Assembly (NCBI GenBank): GCA_017615795.1 | Contig: JAFZZK010000029.1 | Span: 1-64,000, forward strand | Length of the DNA: 64,000 bases | Direction of reading: 5' to 3' | Source of the DNA: Bacteroidales bacterium | GTDB lineage: Bacteria; Bacteroidota; Bacteroidia; Bacteroidales; WCHB1-69 | Shown: positions 7,577 through 15,182 of the stretch, piece by piece | Position numbering within the stretch: the stretch's first letter is position 1 | Layout of the letters: each line of letters opens with the position of its first letter | Position numbers and translations under genes: made by a program | Notes under the pieces: generated by a model | Database searches by the model: none | The model's input: the letters and a program-made list of their open reading frames with translations, nothing else | Told to the model about the DNA's origin: nothing

Positions 7577-8809
7577 ATGAGACCTGAAAAACTCTTTAAC
7601 GGCAAAACATTGGCAATTCTTTCCGGCGGTGGCGACACCCCGGCCATCAACTCCAGCATCGAATGCGTGCGCAACCGTGCCTCCATGCTCGGCTTCAAGG
7701 TGTACGGCGTGCTGCGTGGCTGGAAAGGCCTTTTGGGCGATGGCGATATCGTCGACTTGACCAATATCCCCTACAACGGAATGTACGGTGGCACGGCTCT
7801 ACTCTCCTCCCGTACCAACCCGTTTCCCAGCAAGAAGAATCCCGAGGACCGTTCCCAACAGATCCTCCGCAACATCGAACGCTATAAAATCGATGTCTTG
7901 GTGACCATCGGCGGCGATGACACCAACGGCGCAGCCAAGAAGATGTACGCCACTTATGGCATTCCCGTCATTGGCTTCCCGAAGACCATCGACAACGACC
8001 TCCGCACCCGCACCATGCACCACTATAACGGCCAGCAGCACGAGACGGTGCTCTGTCCCGGTTTCCCCTCCGGTGCTATGGCCATCAAGAAGCTGACGAG
8101 CAAGCTCCACACCACCAACGAGTCGCATCAGCGCATCATGGTGCTCGAAGTGATGGGCCGCGATGCCGGTTGGTTGACCGGCACGGCCATGTTCGGCGGT
8201 GCCCAGATGGCCCTTGTGCCTGAAGTGGAGATGACCAAGGAACGCAAGGAGTTCTTCTTCGAGTCTGTGAAGGAGATGTATATGCGCTCCCCAAAACACA
8301 GCCTGATCATCGCTGTTTCTGAAGGTGTCCGCTGGTGGGACGACGAGAAGCAGGAACTGGGTATGGTGTATGCCTCCTCCGATCTCGACGAGTATGGTCA
8401 CCCGCGCTTTGGCGGCGTGAGCGGCGTCATCGCTTCTGAAATCAACCGCCGTCTCGGCATCGAGGCCCGCGGCCAGATTTCCGGCTACATCCCGCGTTCC
8501 GGCAAGTGCTACGAGTATGACCGCCGCCTCACCTCCACGCTCGCCGACAAAGTCGTGGACTTGTTGCTGCGTGAGGACTATGGCAAAATGCCTGTGATGC
8601 GCGACATAGTTCCCTATTCCGAACTTGAGGAGTTCCACGCCGACGCCATCGAGATGGGCAACATCGGCAACTTCCCGCTGCCGGCCGCCTACTACGACGC
8701 AAACAAGTTCCAGTTCACCGACCAGTACGTCGATTTCCTTACCAACATCATCGGCGCACCGTACCGTATGGAGTTCGACCAACATTTCCCCATCGTTATC
8801 CCCGAATAA
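7577..8809 (+). CDS. pfp: Pyrophosphate-dependent 6-phosphofructokinase
   Basis: Converts fructose 6-phosphate to fructose 1,6-bisphosphate with PPi as phosphoryl donor, a reversible glycolytic step. The 410-residue protein starts with LAILSGGGDTPAIN. GGDDT occupies residues 112-116; Asp where ATP-dependent enzymes have Gly is the accepted mark of PPi use. PKTIDND holds the catalytic Asp pair, followed by MGRDAGW for sugar phosphate binding. The codon usage is strongly GC-biased, like other highly expressed genes here. It stands between DUF4197 and murA, separated from murA by a perfect inverted repeat. Together with malic enzyme and fumarase in the window it suggests fermentative C4 metabolism. 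Confidence 0.92.
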   Translation: MRPEKLFNGKTLAILSGGGDTPAINSSIECVRNRASMLGFKVYGVLRGWKGLLGDGDIVDLTNIPYNGMYGGTALLSSRTNPFPSKKNPEDRSQQILRNIERYKIDVLVTIGGDDTNGAAKKMYATYGIPVIGFPKTIDNDLRTRTMHHYNGQQHETVLCPGFPSGAMAIKKLTSKLHTTNESHQRIMVLEVMGRDAGWLTGTAMFGGAQMALVPEVEMTKERKEFFFESVKEMYMRSPKHSLIIAVSEGVRWWDDEKQELGMVYASSDLDEYGHPRFGGVSGVIASEINRRLGIEARGQISGYIPRSGKCYEYDRRLTSTLADKVVDLLLREDYGKMPVMRDIVPYSELEEFHADAIEMGNIGNFPLPAAYYDANKFQFTDQYVDFLTNIIGAPYRMEFDQHFPIVIPE

Positions 8810-8822
8810 AAATAAATATATG

Positions 8823-8848
8823 TAGGGACGCGCCACGGCGCGTCCCTA
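8823..8848. repeat. Perfect inverted repeat between pfp and murA
   Basis: Two 12-base arms (8823-8834 and 8837-8848) are exact reverse complements with a two-base AC loop, in a 57-base intergenic gap. No T-run follows on either strand, so it is not a standard intrinsic terminator. The GGGACGCGCC arm looks like a REP-type dispersed repeat. Confidence 0.75.
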
Positions 8849-8866
8849 TAACAAATATCCTGTACA

Positions 8867-10177
8867 ATGTCCGAATTTATCATAGAAGGTGGTCACCGGT
8901 TGAGTGGCGAAATCATCCCGCAGGGTGCCAAGAACGAAGCCCTGCAGGTGCTCTCTGCTGTGTTGCTCACCGACCAGCCTGTGACCATCTCCAACCTGCC
9001 GGACATTCGCGATACGCAACGATACCGTGATATTTTGTCTCTTTTGGGGGTGAAAATCACCAAACTCAACAAAGACACGTTCATTTTCCAGGCCGACAAT
9101 GTGGACTTGGACATGTTGACCACCAAGGAGTTTGTCGCGCTGTCGGCTTCGATACGGGCGTCCATCATGGTGCTCGGCCCACTGCTGGGGCGCTTTCATA
9201 AGGCATACGCCGCACGTCCCGGCGGCGACCAGATCGGGCGCCGCCCGCTGACCACCCACTTCGAGGGTTTTGAGAAGTTGGGAGCCACGGTCGGAATTTC
9301 CGAGGATAGCAATTTTTTCGAGGTTAAGGCCGACCGGCTGCAGGGCAGCTACATGCTCCTCAACGAGGCCTCTGTGACGGGCACCGCCAATATTGTCATG
9401 GCTGCCGTGCTCGCTGAGGGAAAGACCACTGTCTTCAACGCCGCCTGCGAGCCCTACCTCTACCAGCTTTGTACCATGCTCAACAACATGGGCGCCAAGA
9501 TTGACGGCATCGGCTCCAATCTCTTGCATATTGAAGGCGTGGAAAAACTTCATGGCTGCGAACACCGCATCCTGCCGGATATGATTGAAATCGGCAGCTT
9601 TATTGGCATGGCTGCCCTCACACAATCCGCCTTGACCATCAAGAATTGCGCTTGTGAGCATCTTGGCATCATCCCGTACACCTTTCATAAGCTCGGCATA
9701 GACTTTGATATTGTAGATGATGACATTGTGATTCACGAGCAGGAGTGTTACGAAGTGGAGACGAATATGGACGGCTCCATCCTTACGATTGCGGATGCGC
9801 CGTGGCCAGGATTCACTCCGGACCTGATCAGCATAGCCCTTGTCACAGCTATTCAGGCCAAGGGCAGCGTGCTCATCCATCAGAAGATGTTCGAAAGCCG
9901 TCTCTTTTTTGTCGACAAGTTGCAATCCATGGGAGCGCAGATCACTCTTTGCGACCCGCACCGTGCCATTGTCATCGGATTGCAGCGTCAGAAACAGTTG
10001 CGCGCCACAGTGATGGCCTCTCCCGATATCCGTGCGGGTGTTTCCCTTCTGATTGCGGCACTTTCCGCGAAGGGGACCAGCATCATACAGAACGTCGAGC
10101 AAATCGACCGCGGCTACCAACACATCGTGGAACGCCTCAACGCGCTCGGCGCAAAGATAGAGAGAATGGGCATCTGA
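8867..10177 (+). CDS. murA: UDP-N-acetylglucosamine 1-carboxyvinyltransferase
   Basis: First committed step of peptidoglycan synthesis: transfers enolpyruvate from PEP to UDP-GlcNAc. The 436-residue protein begins at an ATG giving MSEFIIEGG, with QGAKNEAL holding the PEP-contacting Lys22, and the usual two-domain inverted alpha/beta barrel length. In the active-site loop the sequence is RPGGDQIGRRP. Asp121 occupies the position of Cys115 in E. coli MurA, the residue alkylated by fosfomycin. Enzymes with Asp here remain active and are fosfomycin-insensitive in other bacteria. Some bases at the C-terminus lead into a heptamer repeat before the glycosyltransferase gene. Confidence 0.93.
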   Translation: MSEFIIEGGHRLSGEIIPQGAKNEALQVLSAVLLTDQPVTISNLPDIRDTQRYRDILSLLGVKITKLNKDTFIFQADNVDLDMLTTKEFVALSASIRASIMVLGPLLGRFHKAYAARPGGDQIGRRPLTTHFEGFEKLGATVGISEDSNFFEVKADRLQGSYMLLNEASVTGTANIVMAAVLAEGKTTVFNAACEPYLYQLCTMLNNMGAKIDGIGSNLLHIEGVEKLHGCEHRILPDMIEIGSFIGMAALTQSALTIKNCACEHLGIIPYTFHKLGIDFDIVDDDIVIHEQECYEVETNMDGSILTIADAPWPGFTPDLISIALVTAIQAKGSVLIHQKMFESRLFFVDKLQSMGAQITLCDPHRAIVIGLQRQKQLRATVMASPDIRAGVSLLIAALSAKGTSIIQNVEQIDRGYQHIVERLNALGAKIERMGI

Positions 10178-10236
10178 CCGTTGTTGAAGACTAAAGGCTT
10201 TAGACCTGCGTGATGAGCTATGAACCATGAAACCTG

Positions 10237-10269
10237 AAATCGCAAATCGTAAATCGTAAACCGCAAATC
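10237..10269. repeat. Heptanucleotide tandem repeat
   Basis: About 4.7 units of a 7-base motif (AAATCGT with C/T variants: AAATCGC, AAATCGT, AAATCGT, AAACCGC, AAATC) occupy the gap between murA and the glycosyltransferase gene, ending eight bases before the latter's ATG. This could vary in copy number by slippage. Confidence 0.8.
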
Positions 10270-10276
10270 TCCCCCC

Positions 10277-11062
10277 ATGCATATCACCGGAACCATCACG
10301 ACCTTGAACGAGGCCAAGAACATCGAGGCCTGCATCCGCTCGTTGCAGCGCGTGTGCGACGAGGTTGTGGTCGTGGATTCCTACAGCAAAGACAATACGG
10401 TGGAACTGGCAAAGGCCGCGGGTGCCAAGGTCTATTTGCATGAGTACATTGGCGATGGGCTTCAGAAGAACCTCTGTTTGCCGTATGCCTCGAATGTCTG
10501 GGTGCTCAGTGTCGATGCGGACGAGAGACTTACCGACGAGCTGGTGGACGTTATCCAGCATATAGACTTGGAACATACGCCCTACGACGGCTTTGCCCTG
10601 CGGCGCCGCAATTACATCGGTCAGCGCTGGGTAAAGGCCTGCCGCTGGTATCCCGACTATCTGGTTCGATTTTTCCGCAAGGACAAGCTGCGCTTCGCCG
10701 AGTTGAAACAACATGCCTTCGTGCCCGAAACCAATGTGCAACGCCTTAAGGCCGACTTGGTTCATTATCGCTATAAGAACTATGACCAGCTCTTTGCCAA
10801 GCCTGAACGAAACTACAGTACGCGCGGTGCCAAGATCCTCTTCTTGAAAGGGAAAAAGGCCAATGCTCTCTCCCCATTCTTGCACGGTTTCTCCGCCTTT
10901 ATAGTGAACTACTTGTTTAGAGGAGGAATCATCGGCGGTTTGGACGGCTATGTGCTTTCCAAGGCTGTCGCCCACAATAGCTTCCTGAAATATGCCAAGT
11001 TGCTCGAGTATCAGCGAGACCCCTCCGTGCGCGACGCCGAAGACTGGGACTCCGTCTGGTGA
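10277..11062 (+). CDS. Family 2 glycosyltransferase, WaaE/KdtX-like
   Basis: This 261-residue GT-A protein probably adds a sugar to lipopolysaccharide core or another envelope glycan at the inner face of the membrane. It opens with ITGTITTLNEAKNIEACI (nucleotide-binding strand), then EVVVVDSYSKDNT and SVDADERL, where the Asp pair is the metal site. The WYPDYLVRFFRK segment and a FRGG near the C-terminal hydrophobic patch match the WaaE-like subgroup that adds glucose to heptose. The acceptor in this organism is unknown. The start ATG at 10277 gives the canonical N-terminus. It lies after murA on the same strand, and a separate promoter is not obvious. Confidence 0.82.
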   Translation: MHITGTITTLNEAKNIEACIRSLQRVCDEVVVVDSYSKDNTVELAKAAGAKVYLHEYIGDGLQKNLCLPYASNVWVLSVDADERLTDELVDVIQHIDLEHTPYDGFALRRRNYIGQRWVKACRWYPDYLVRFFRKDKLRFAELKQHAFVPETNVQRLKADLVHYRYKNYDQLFAKPERNYSTRGAKILFLKGKKANALSPFLHGFSAFIVNYLFRGGIIGGLDGYVLSKAVAHNSFLKYAKLLEYQRDPSVRDAEDWDSVW

Positions 11063-11120
11063 ACCGACTTCTCCAAGTATTGACGATATATTATTTTTAC
11101 AAACTTAAATTATCACTGTT

Positions 11121-12125
11121 ATGAAAAAGTTATTATTATCTTTGACAATAATCTTCTCCATGTCGCTGCTTACGGCGCAAGTGCCTTTGTACAACGGCAG
11201 CTTTGAGAATTGGTCAGGTTCCGCCTCCACCCAACAGCCTAATGGCTGGACGACCGCTCTGGTGGGCAATGTGGTGACCGAGGTGTTCGGCGTGCAAGTG
11301 CCCATTCCCGTGAACACCTACTTTGGCAGCATGGATGCGGATGCCCACAGTGGCTCATACGCTCTGAAATTACAGCCTGCCACTGTTGGCATACCAGGCA
11401 CGCAGTACAGTATGAATTTCCCTGGCATTGCGCAGTTGGGTATTGCCGAAGGTTTCAACATCCCCTTGCAGGCTATCCTCGATTTGGCATCGATACTCAC
11501 CGACACTACAGGATCCGCCAATCCGGGTGATATCGATCCGACTGTGTTAGCTTCCCTGGCCCAGGTGTTCGCTCCCGGCGACTCCTGCTCCAAGACTCCC
11601 CAATCCATTAACTTCTGGATGAAATTCGCTCCACAGGGGGAAGACGTGGTGCAAGTTATTGGCTATTCCAAAATCAACGGACAACCCGTGAGCTATGCGG
11701 AGGCTTCCATCGACCAGCCTGCCAACGATTACACCTATGTCTCTATCCCCTTCGATGCACCGGGACAGCCTTGCGATAGCCTGCTCTTCATCATTATGGC
11801 CGGCAATTTCGGCTCGGCAGATCTGAACACCGTGATGATCGTGGACGATGTGACCTTTACACCGGGAGTGGTGGGCGTTGCCGAGCGTGACGTGCCTCAA
11901 TTCCACACCTATCCAAACCCTGCCACCGACTACGTGCGCGTGGCTCCGTCGATCACGGAACCCTACCGCTGCCAAGTGCTCGACATGGAAGGCCGGCTGC
12001 TGCGCGTGGTTGAGTCCAACGGAGAACAAAGCACCGTTGATGTCAGCGACTTGGCTCGCGGTGTCTATACTCTCAGAATGGAACAGCAGGGCAAGGTGAG
12101 CAACCATAAAGTTGTGGTTCGCTAA
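11121..12125 (+). CDS. Secreted protein with T9SS C-terminal sorting domain
   Basis: This 334-residue protein has a signal peptide (MKK, hydrophobic run, cleavage near LLTAQ) and begins its mature part with LYNGSFENW, the type of opening seen in Bacteroidota PCMD-like carbohydrate-associated domains. The last 75 residues form a type A T9SS sorting domain: FHTYPNPATDYVRV, a DMEGRLL strand, DVSDLARGVYTLRM and the closing KVVVR. It is therefore expected to cross the outer membrane by type IX secretion and be anchored or released at the surface. The central part lacks catalytic motifs I recognise. It ends 12 bases before the dihydrouridine synthase gene. Confidence 0.83.
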   Translation: MKKLLLSLTIIFSMSLLTAQVPLYNGSFENWSGSASTQQPNGWTTALVGNVVTEVFGVQVPIPVNTYFGSMDADAHSGSYALKLQPATVGIPGTQYSMNFPGIAQLGIAEGFNIPLQAILDLASILTDTTGSANPGDIDPTVLASLAQVFAPGDSCSKTPQSINFWMKFAPQGEDVVQVIGYSKINGQPVSYAEASIDQPANDYTYVSIPFDAPGQPCDSLLFIIMAGNFGSADLNTVMIVDDVTFTPGVVGVAERDVPQFHTYPNPATDYVRVAPSITEPYRCQVLDMEGRLLRVVESNGEQSTVDVSDLARGVYTLRMEQQGKVSNHKVVVR

Positions 12126-12137
12126 CATCCACTGGAA

Positions 12138-13079
12138 ATGAACCTGTGGCTCGCTCCGTTAGACGGAATCACGAACTACCTTTTCAGGAACAGTCTATGC
12201 CGCCATTTTGGAGGCATAGACTGTTTTGTTACCCCCTTCATGCCTGTGCAGGAGCGCGCAAAACTTAATGTGTCCAACTGGCGCGATATTTGGCCGAAGA
12301 ACAACACACTCAAGCCTGCAACCCCCCAGCTGATGGGCAACGTGCCCGCGCATTTTGTGGACACCATGCACTTGCTGCACGAAACTTACGGTTACACTTC
12401 GTTCAACTGGAACGTGGGCTGCCCTGTGGCGCAGGTCGTGCGCCGTCACCGTGGCTGTGGCCTGATGCCCGACACTGACCGCGTGGAGGAGGTCGTGGCT
12501 GCGGTCACTTCCCAAACGCCCTTCCGTTTCTCCATTAAGATGCGGCTCGGTCTCCACTCGCCCGACGAGGGCCTCCGCATCCTTGAGAGGCTGGAGTCTT
12601 ATCCCCTTGACTATATCGTCATCCACCCGCGCTTGGGCGTGCAGATGTACGAAGGCGTGCCCGACTGGGACATGCTCGATGAGTTCTGCAGGCATACGCA
12701 TCATCGACTTGTCTATAGCGGCGACCTCAATTTGGTGCCTGACTTTGTTCGATTGCGGCAACGCTATCCCATGATCCAGGATTGGATGTTGGGGCGCGGC
12801 ATCCTGCGGAACCCATTCCTTGCGGAGGAAATACGCGGCATGGATGTCGGTGATCGTCGGTCGCGTTTTCTCAAGTATTACCAGCATTTCGCCGCCGAGT
12901 TGCTGCCCCTGCGCCACGAACGCGGCACGCTCCATAACTTCAAGGAATTGTGGCACTATTGGCGCTGTCTGACGGGCATCTCCGATGAACAATTAAGACA
13001 GTTGCTCCGTGTTGACGACTGGGAACATTTTTATGAAAGATCCTTGCAAATGATACAGGATGGTTGCCCTAACCCTTAA
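12138..13079 (+). CDS. tRNA-dihydrouridine synthase family protein
   Basis: FMN enzyme that reduces uridines to dihydrouridine in tRNA. The 313-residue protein starts LWLAPLDGITNYLFR, the usual Dus opening (LAPMxGxTD). NWNVGCPVAQV contains the catalytic Cys95, followed by a basic RRHRGCGLM instead of the usual KxGxGAxL. FSIKMRLGL and IVIHPRLGVQMYEG are the FMN and substrate strands, and MLGRGILRNPFL closes the barrel. The divergent motifs place it outside plain DusB, close to the short Bacteroidota Dus group. It follows the T9SS protein by 12 bases and precedes a promoter for the next gene. Confidence 0.87.
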   Translation: MNLWLAPLDGITNYLFRNSLCRHFGGIDCFVTPFMPVQERAKLNVSNWRDIWPKNNTLKPATPQLMGNVPAHFVDTMHLLHETYGYTSFNWNVGCPVAQVVRRHRGCGLMPDTDRVEEVVAAVTSQTPFRFSIKMRLGLHSPDEGLRILERLESYPLDYIVIHPRLGVQMYEGVPDWDMLDEFCRHTHHRLVYSGDLNLVPDFVRLRQRYPMIQDWMLGRGILRNPFLAEEIRGMDVGDRRSRFLKYYQHFAAELLPLRHERGTLHNFKELWHYWRCLTGISDEQLRQLLRVDDWEHFYERSLQMIQDGCPNP

Positions 13080-13103
13080 TCCTCGCCCTATTTCCTTTTT
13101 TTG

Positions 13104-13111
13104 TATTTTTG
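13104..13111 (+). promoter_or_regulatory. -7 box for the kinase-tsaE operon
   Basis: TATTTTTG in a T-rich stretch with TTTG just upstream, 23 bases before the ATG at 13135, fits the Bacteroidota TAnnTTTG promoter box. Confidence 0.6.
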
Positions 13112-13134
13112 CAGCCAAACTATAACCTATCCAG

Positions 13135-13986
13135 ATGGCATACCATCTCCTTATAGATGCCGGTGCAACCAAGACTGCATTCGCCCTGCTTGCGAATGGA
13201 GATGTCATCGTGCGACATGACGGACGCGGCATTAATCCTAACTATTGCGCCGAGACCGATATCCTGCAGGTGTTCGCCGATTTTGTGCCGAAGTGTCCGT
13301 TGGAAGATACCGTTGCGGAAATAAGATATTACGGGGCGGGATGTGCCTCCCCGCATAATGCCGCCTTTATGAAGGAGTTGATTTCCGGGTTTTTTCCGTA
13401 CGCCCGCATTTGGGTTTATTCCGACCTGATGGCTGTCTGTCATGCCTTGAGCCGCGGTGCACGCGCCGTGGTCGCCATTTTGGGCACCGGAGCTGCCGCG
13501 TGTCTCTTCGACGGCACCGACATTGTGCGCATTGCTCCATCTGTGGGTTACATGCTGGGCGATGAGGGCAGCGGCACCCACTTGGGTAAACAGCTGCTGA
13601 CCGCCTATCTGCGGGATGTCCTGCCGGGAGGATTGGCCTGTGAGTTGGAACAAAAATACCAGTTCACGAAAGAGTCGGTCATCCGTCGCCTCTATCGTGA
13701 ACCGGAGCCCAACCGCTTCATGGCTTCGGTGGCCCCTTTTGTCCATGACCATCTTGACTGCCCCGTTGTCCATGATTTGGCCCTCGCTGCCTTTGGCGCC
13801 TTCTTTTCCGTGAACAAAGCGTGTTTTAAGGAAGAGGGACAACTGCCGTGGCGCCTTTCAGGTTCTGTGGCCTACCATTTCCGCGACCTCGTGCGCGAGG
13901 CCGCCGCACAACATCATTGTCCGGTGGACGAAATCGTCGCCGCCCCGATGGACAAACTTGTCGATTCTTATAAAACAATATCATAA
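13135..13986 (+). CDS. BadF/BadG/BcrA/BcrD-type sugar kinase (N-acetylglucosamine kinase-like)
   Basis: This 283-residue ASKHA-fold protein likely phosphorylates an amino sugar such as GlcNAc in the cytoplasm. The phosphate-1 loop LLIDAGATKTAFAL is at residues 4-17, AILGTGAAACLF is the phosphate-2 loop, and GYMLGDEGSGTHLGK is the signature of the GlcNAc-kinase branch of the BadF family. The usual length is about 280-330 residues. It overlaps the tsaE start by one base (TAATG), so the two are translationally coupled. A role in recycling cell-wall amino sugars is plausible but is inference. Confidence 0.8.
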   Translation: MAYHLLIDAGATKTAFALLANGDVIVRHDGRGINPNYCAETDILQVFADFVPKCPLEDTVAEIRYYGAGCASPHNAAFMKELISGFFPYARIWVYSDLMAVCHALSRGARAVVAILGTGAAACLFDGTDIVRIAPSVGYMLGDEGSGTHLGKQLLTAYLRDVLPGGLACELEQKYQFTKESVIRRLYREPEPNRFMASVAPFVHDHLDCPVVHDLALAAFGAFFSVNKACFKEEGQLPWRLSGSVAYHFRDLVREAAAQHHCPVDEIVAAPMDKLVDSYKTIS

Positions 13987-14396
13987 TGCAAGAAATCTTA
14001 GCATCGGAAAACCAGTTGGAACAAGTGGCCGAGGCGATTTTGAAGGCCTATCCTGAAGAACGTGTCTTCGGCTTCTATGGCGAGATGGGCGCGGGCAAGA
14101 CTACGCTCATCAAGGCGATCTGTCAGACGCTTGGTGTTCGCGATGTTACCTCGTCGCCGACTTTCGCCATTATCAATGAGTATTGGACGGAGGGTGGTGA
14201 ACCACTTTATCATTTTGATTTCTACCGTATTGATGAACCCGCTGATGCCTCGCGCGTGGGCTTTGAAGACTACCTTTACAGCGGCCATTATTGCTTCATC
14301 GAGTGGACCGAAAAGGTGGAGGAAATCCTTCAGGGTGACTTTATACCCGTCGTCATTGAACGGGTGGACGACGAAACACGGAAATTCAAGTTCTGA
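13986..14396 (+). CDS. tsaE: tRNA threonylcarbamoyladenosine synthesis ATPase TsaE
   Basis: TsaE works with TsaB and TsaD to form t6A37 in tRNAs that read ANN codons. The 136-residue length is normal. GEMGAGKTTLIKAI (Walker A, residues 32-39), TSSPTFAIINEY and YHFDFYRI are diagnostic, and the family Trp is in IEWTEKVEE near the end. It overlaps the preceding kinase by one base and is followed after 57 bases by the alanine-dehydrogenase-like gene. A tsaE/alanine-dehydrogenase neighbourhood is one I recall in other Bacteroidota. Confidence 0.93.
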   Translation: MQEILASENQLEQVAEAILKAYPEERVFGFYGEMGAGKTTLIKAICQTLGVRDVTSSPTFAIINEYWTEGGEPLYHFDFYRIDEPADASRVGFEDYLYSGHYCFIEWTEKVEEILQGDFIPVVIERVDDETRKFKF

Positions 14397-14453
14397 TTTT
14401 GGCGATGGATGCACAATGACGGACTCTAACTAAAAACTCCTATTATTGCCACG

Positions 14454-15167
14454 ATGCACAACCTTGACTTATTATATGGCGATGTCGGCTTAGCCACGCA
14501 GGAACAGCAGGTGCTGGTGGAAGCTCCTGTGCGCGAATTGTCTGTTGGCTTTGTCAAGGACGAAGAACCTATTGGCGACTTTGTGATCATGACACCTGCC
14601 GCCGTGCAGTCGCTGGTGGATGACGATATACACGTCTATATGCAGCATGGTTTCTCGGCAGGGTCGGCATACAGCGATGCCGATTACGCCGATGTGGGGG
14701 TCGAGTTTGTGGACGACTTCTATCTTCTGGCATCCACGGCGCGCGTCTTGGTGAAATTCCAGCCGTTCACCCAGGAACAAGTCACATTGCTGCGGGAAGA
14801 GCAGGTGATCTTTTCTACACAGGATGCTGTATATGTCAACCGGGATTATTTGGAAGCACTGAATGCCAAGCATATTGCGGCCTTGGCGATGAACTTTATC
14901 GAAGACAAGAAGGGTGCCCGCATGACGGACCGCATACTCACCGAAACCTTGTCCATGACCGCCATGAACATCGCATTCTCCAATTTCTTGTTGCCGCTTG
15001 TGACGGAATTGTCCACCAACACCCGCTTGCGTTTTGCCCTCCAAAAGCGTCCCGTCCTCATGGAAAGCGTATATTGCTATGCGGGATATGTTTGCCATAA
15101 GGAAATGGCTGACTTGCTGGAACTTCCTTATCGTGATATTGTTTCCCTGTGTTGGGATTTAAATTGA
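14454..15167 (+). CDS. Alanine dehydrogenase-like protein lacking the NAD-binding domain
   Basis: This 237-residue protein aligns by eye with the two discontinuous parts of the catalytic domain of alanine dehydrogenase/transhydrogenase. Residues 1-145 resemble the N-terminal segment: VRELSVGFVKDEEPIGDFVI, a GFSAGSAYSDADY element and a VLVKFQPF strand. Residues about 165-237 resemble the C-terminal return: MNIAFSNFLLPLV, VYCYAGYVCHKEMADLLELPYRDI. The Rossmann domain that normally sits between them (about 160-170 residues with GxGxxG) is missing without a frameshift. Family enzymes are about 370-420 residues. It can hardly be an NAD dehydrogenase. Position after tsaE is that of the full-length gene in relatives, as I recall it. 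Confidence 0.62.
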   Translation: MHNLDLLYGDVGLATQEQQVLVEAPVRELSVGFVKDEEPIGDFVIMTPAAVQSLVDDDIHVYMQHGFSAGSAYSDADYADVGVEFVDDFYLLASTARVLVKFQPFTQEQVTLLREEQVIFSTQDAVYVNRDYLEALNAKHIAALAMNFIEDKKGARMTDRILTETLSMTAMNIAFSNFLLPLVTELSTNTRLRFALQKRPVLMESVYCYAGYVCHKEMADLLELPYRDIVSLCWDLN

Positions 15168-15182
15168 TGGTGTTTGAATAAA

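Noticed and set aside
8846-10975. A 709-codon open frame antisense to murA and the glycosyltransferase
   Set aside because: Low-complexity translation without domains; it mirrors GC-rich codon use of two well-supported genes.
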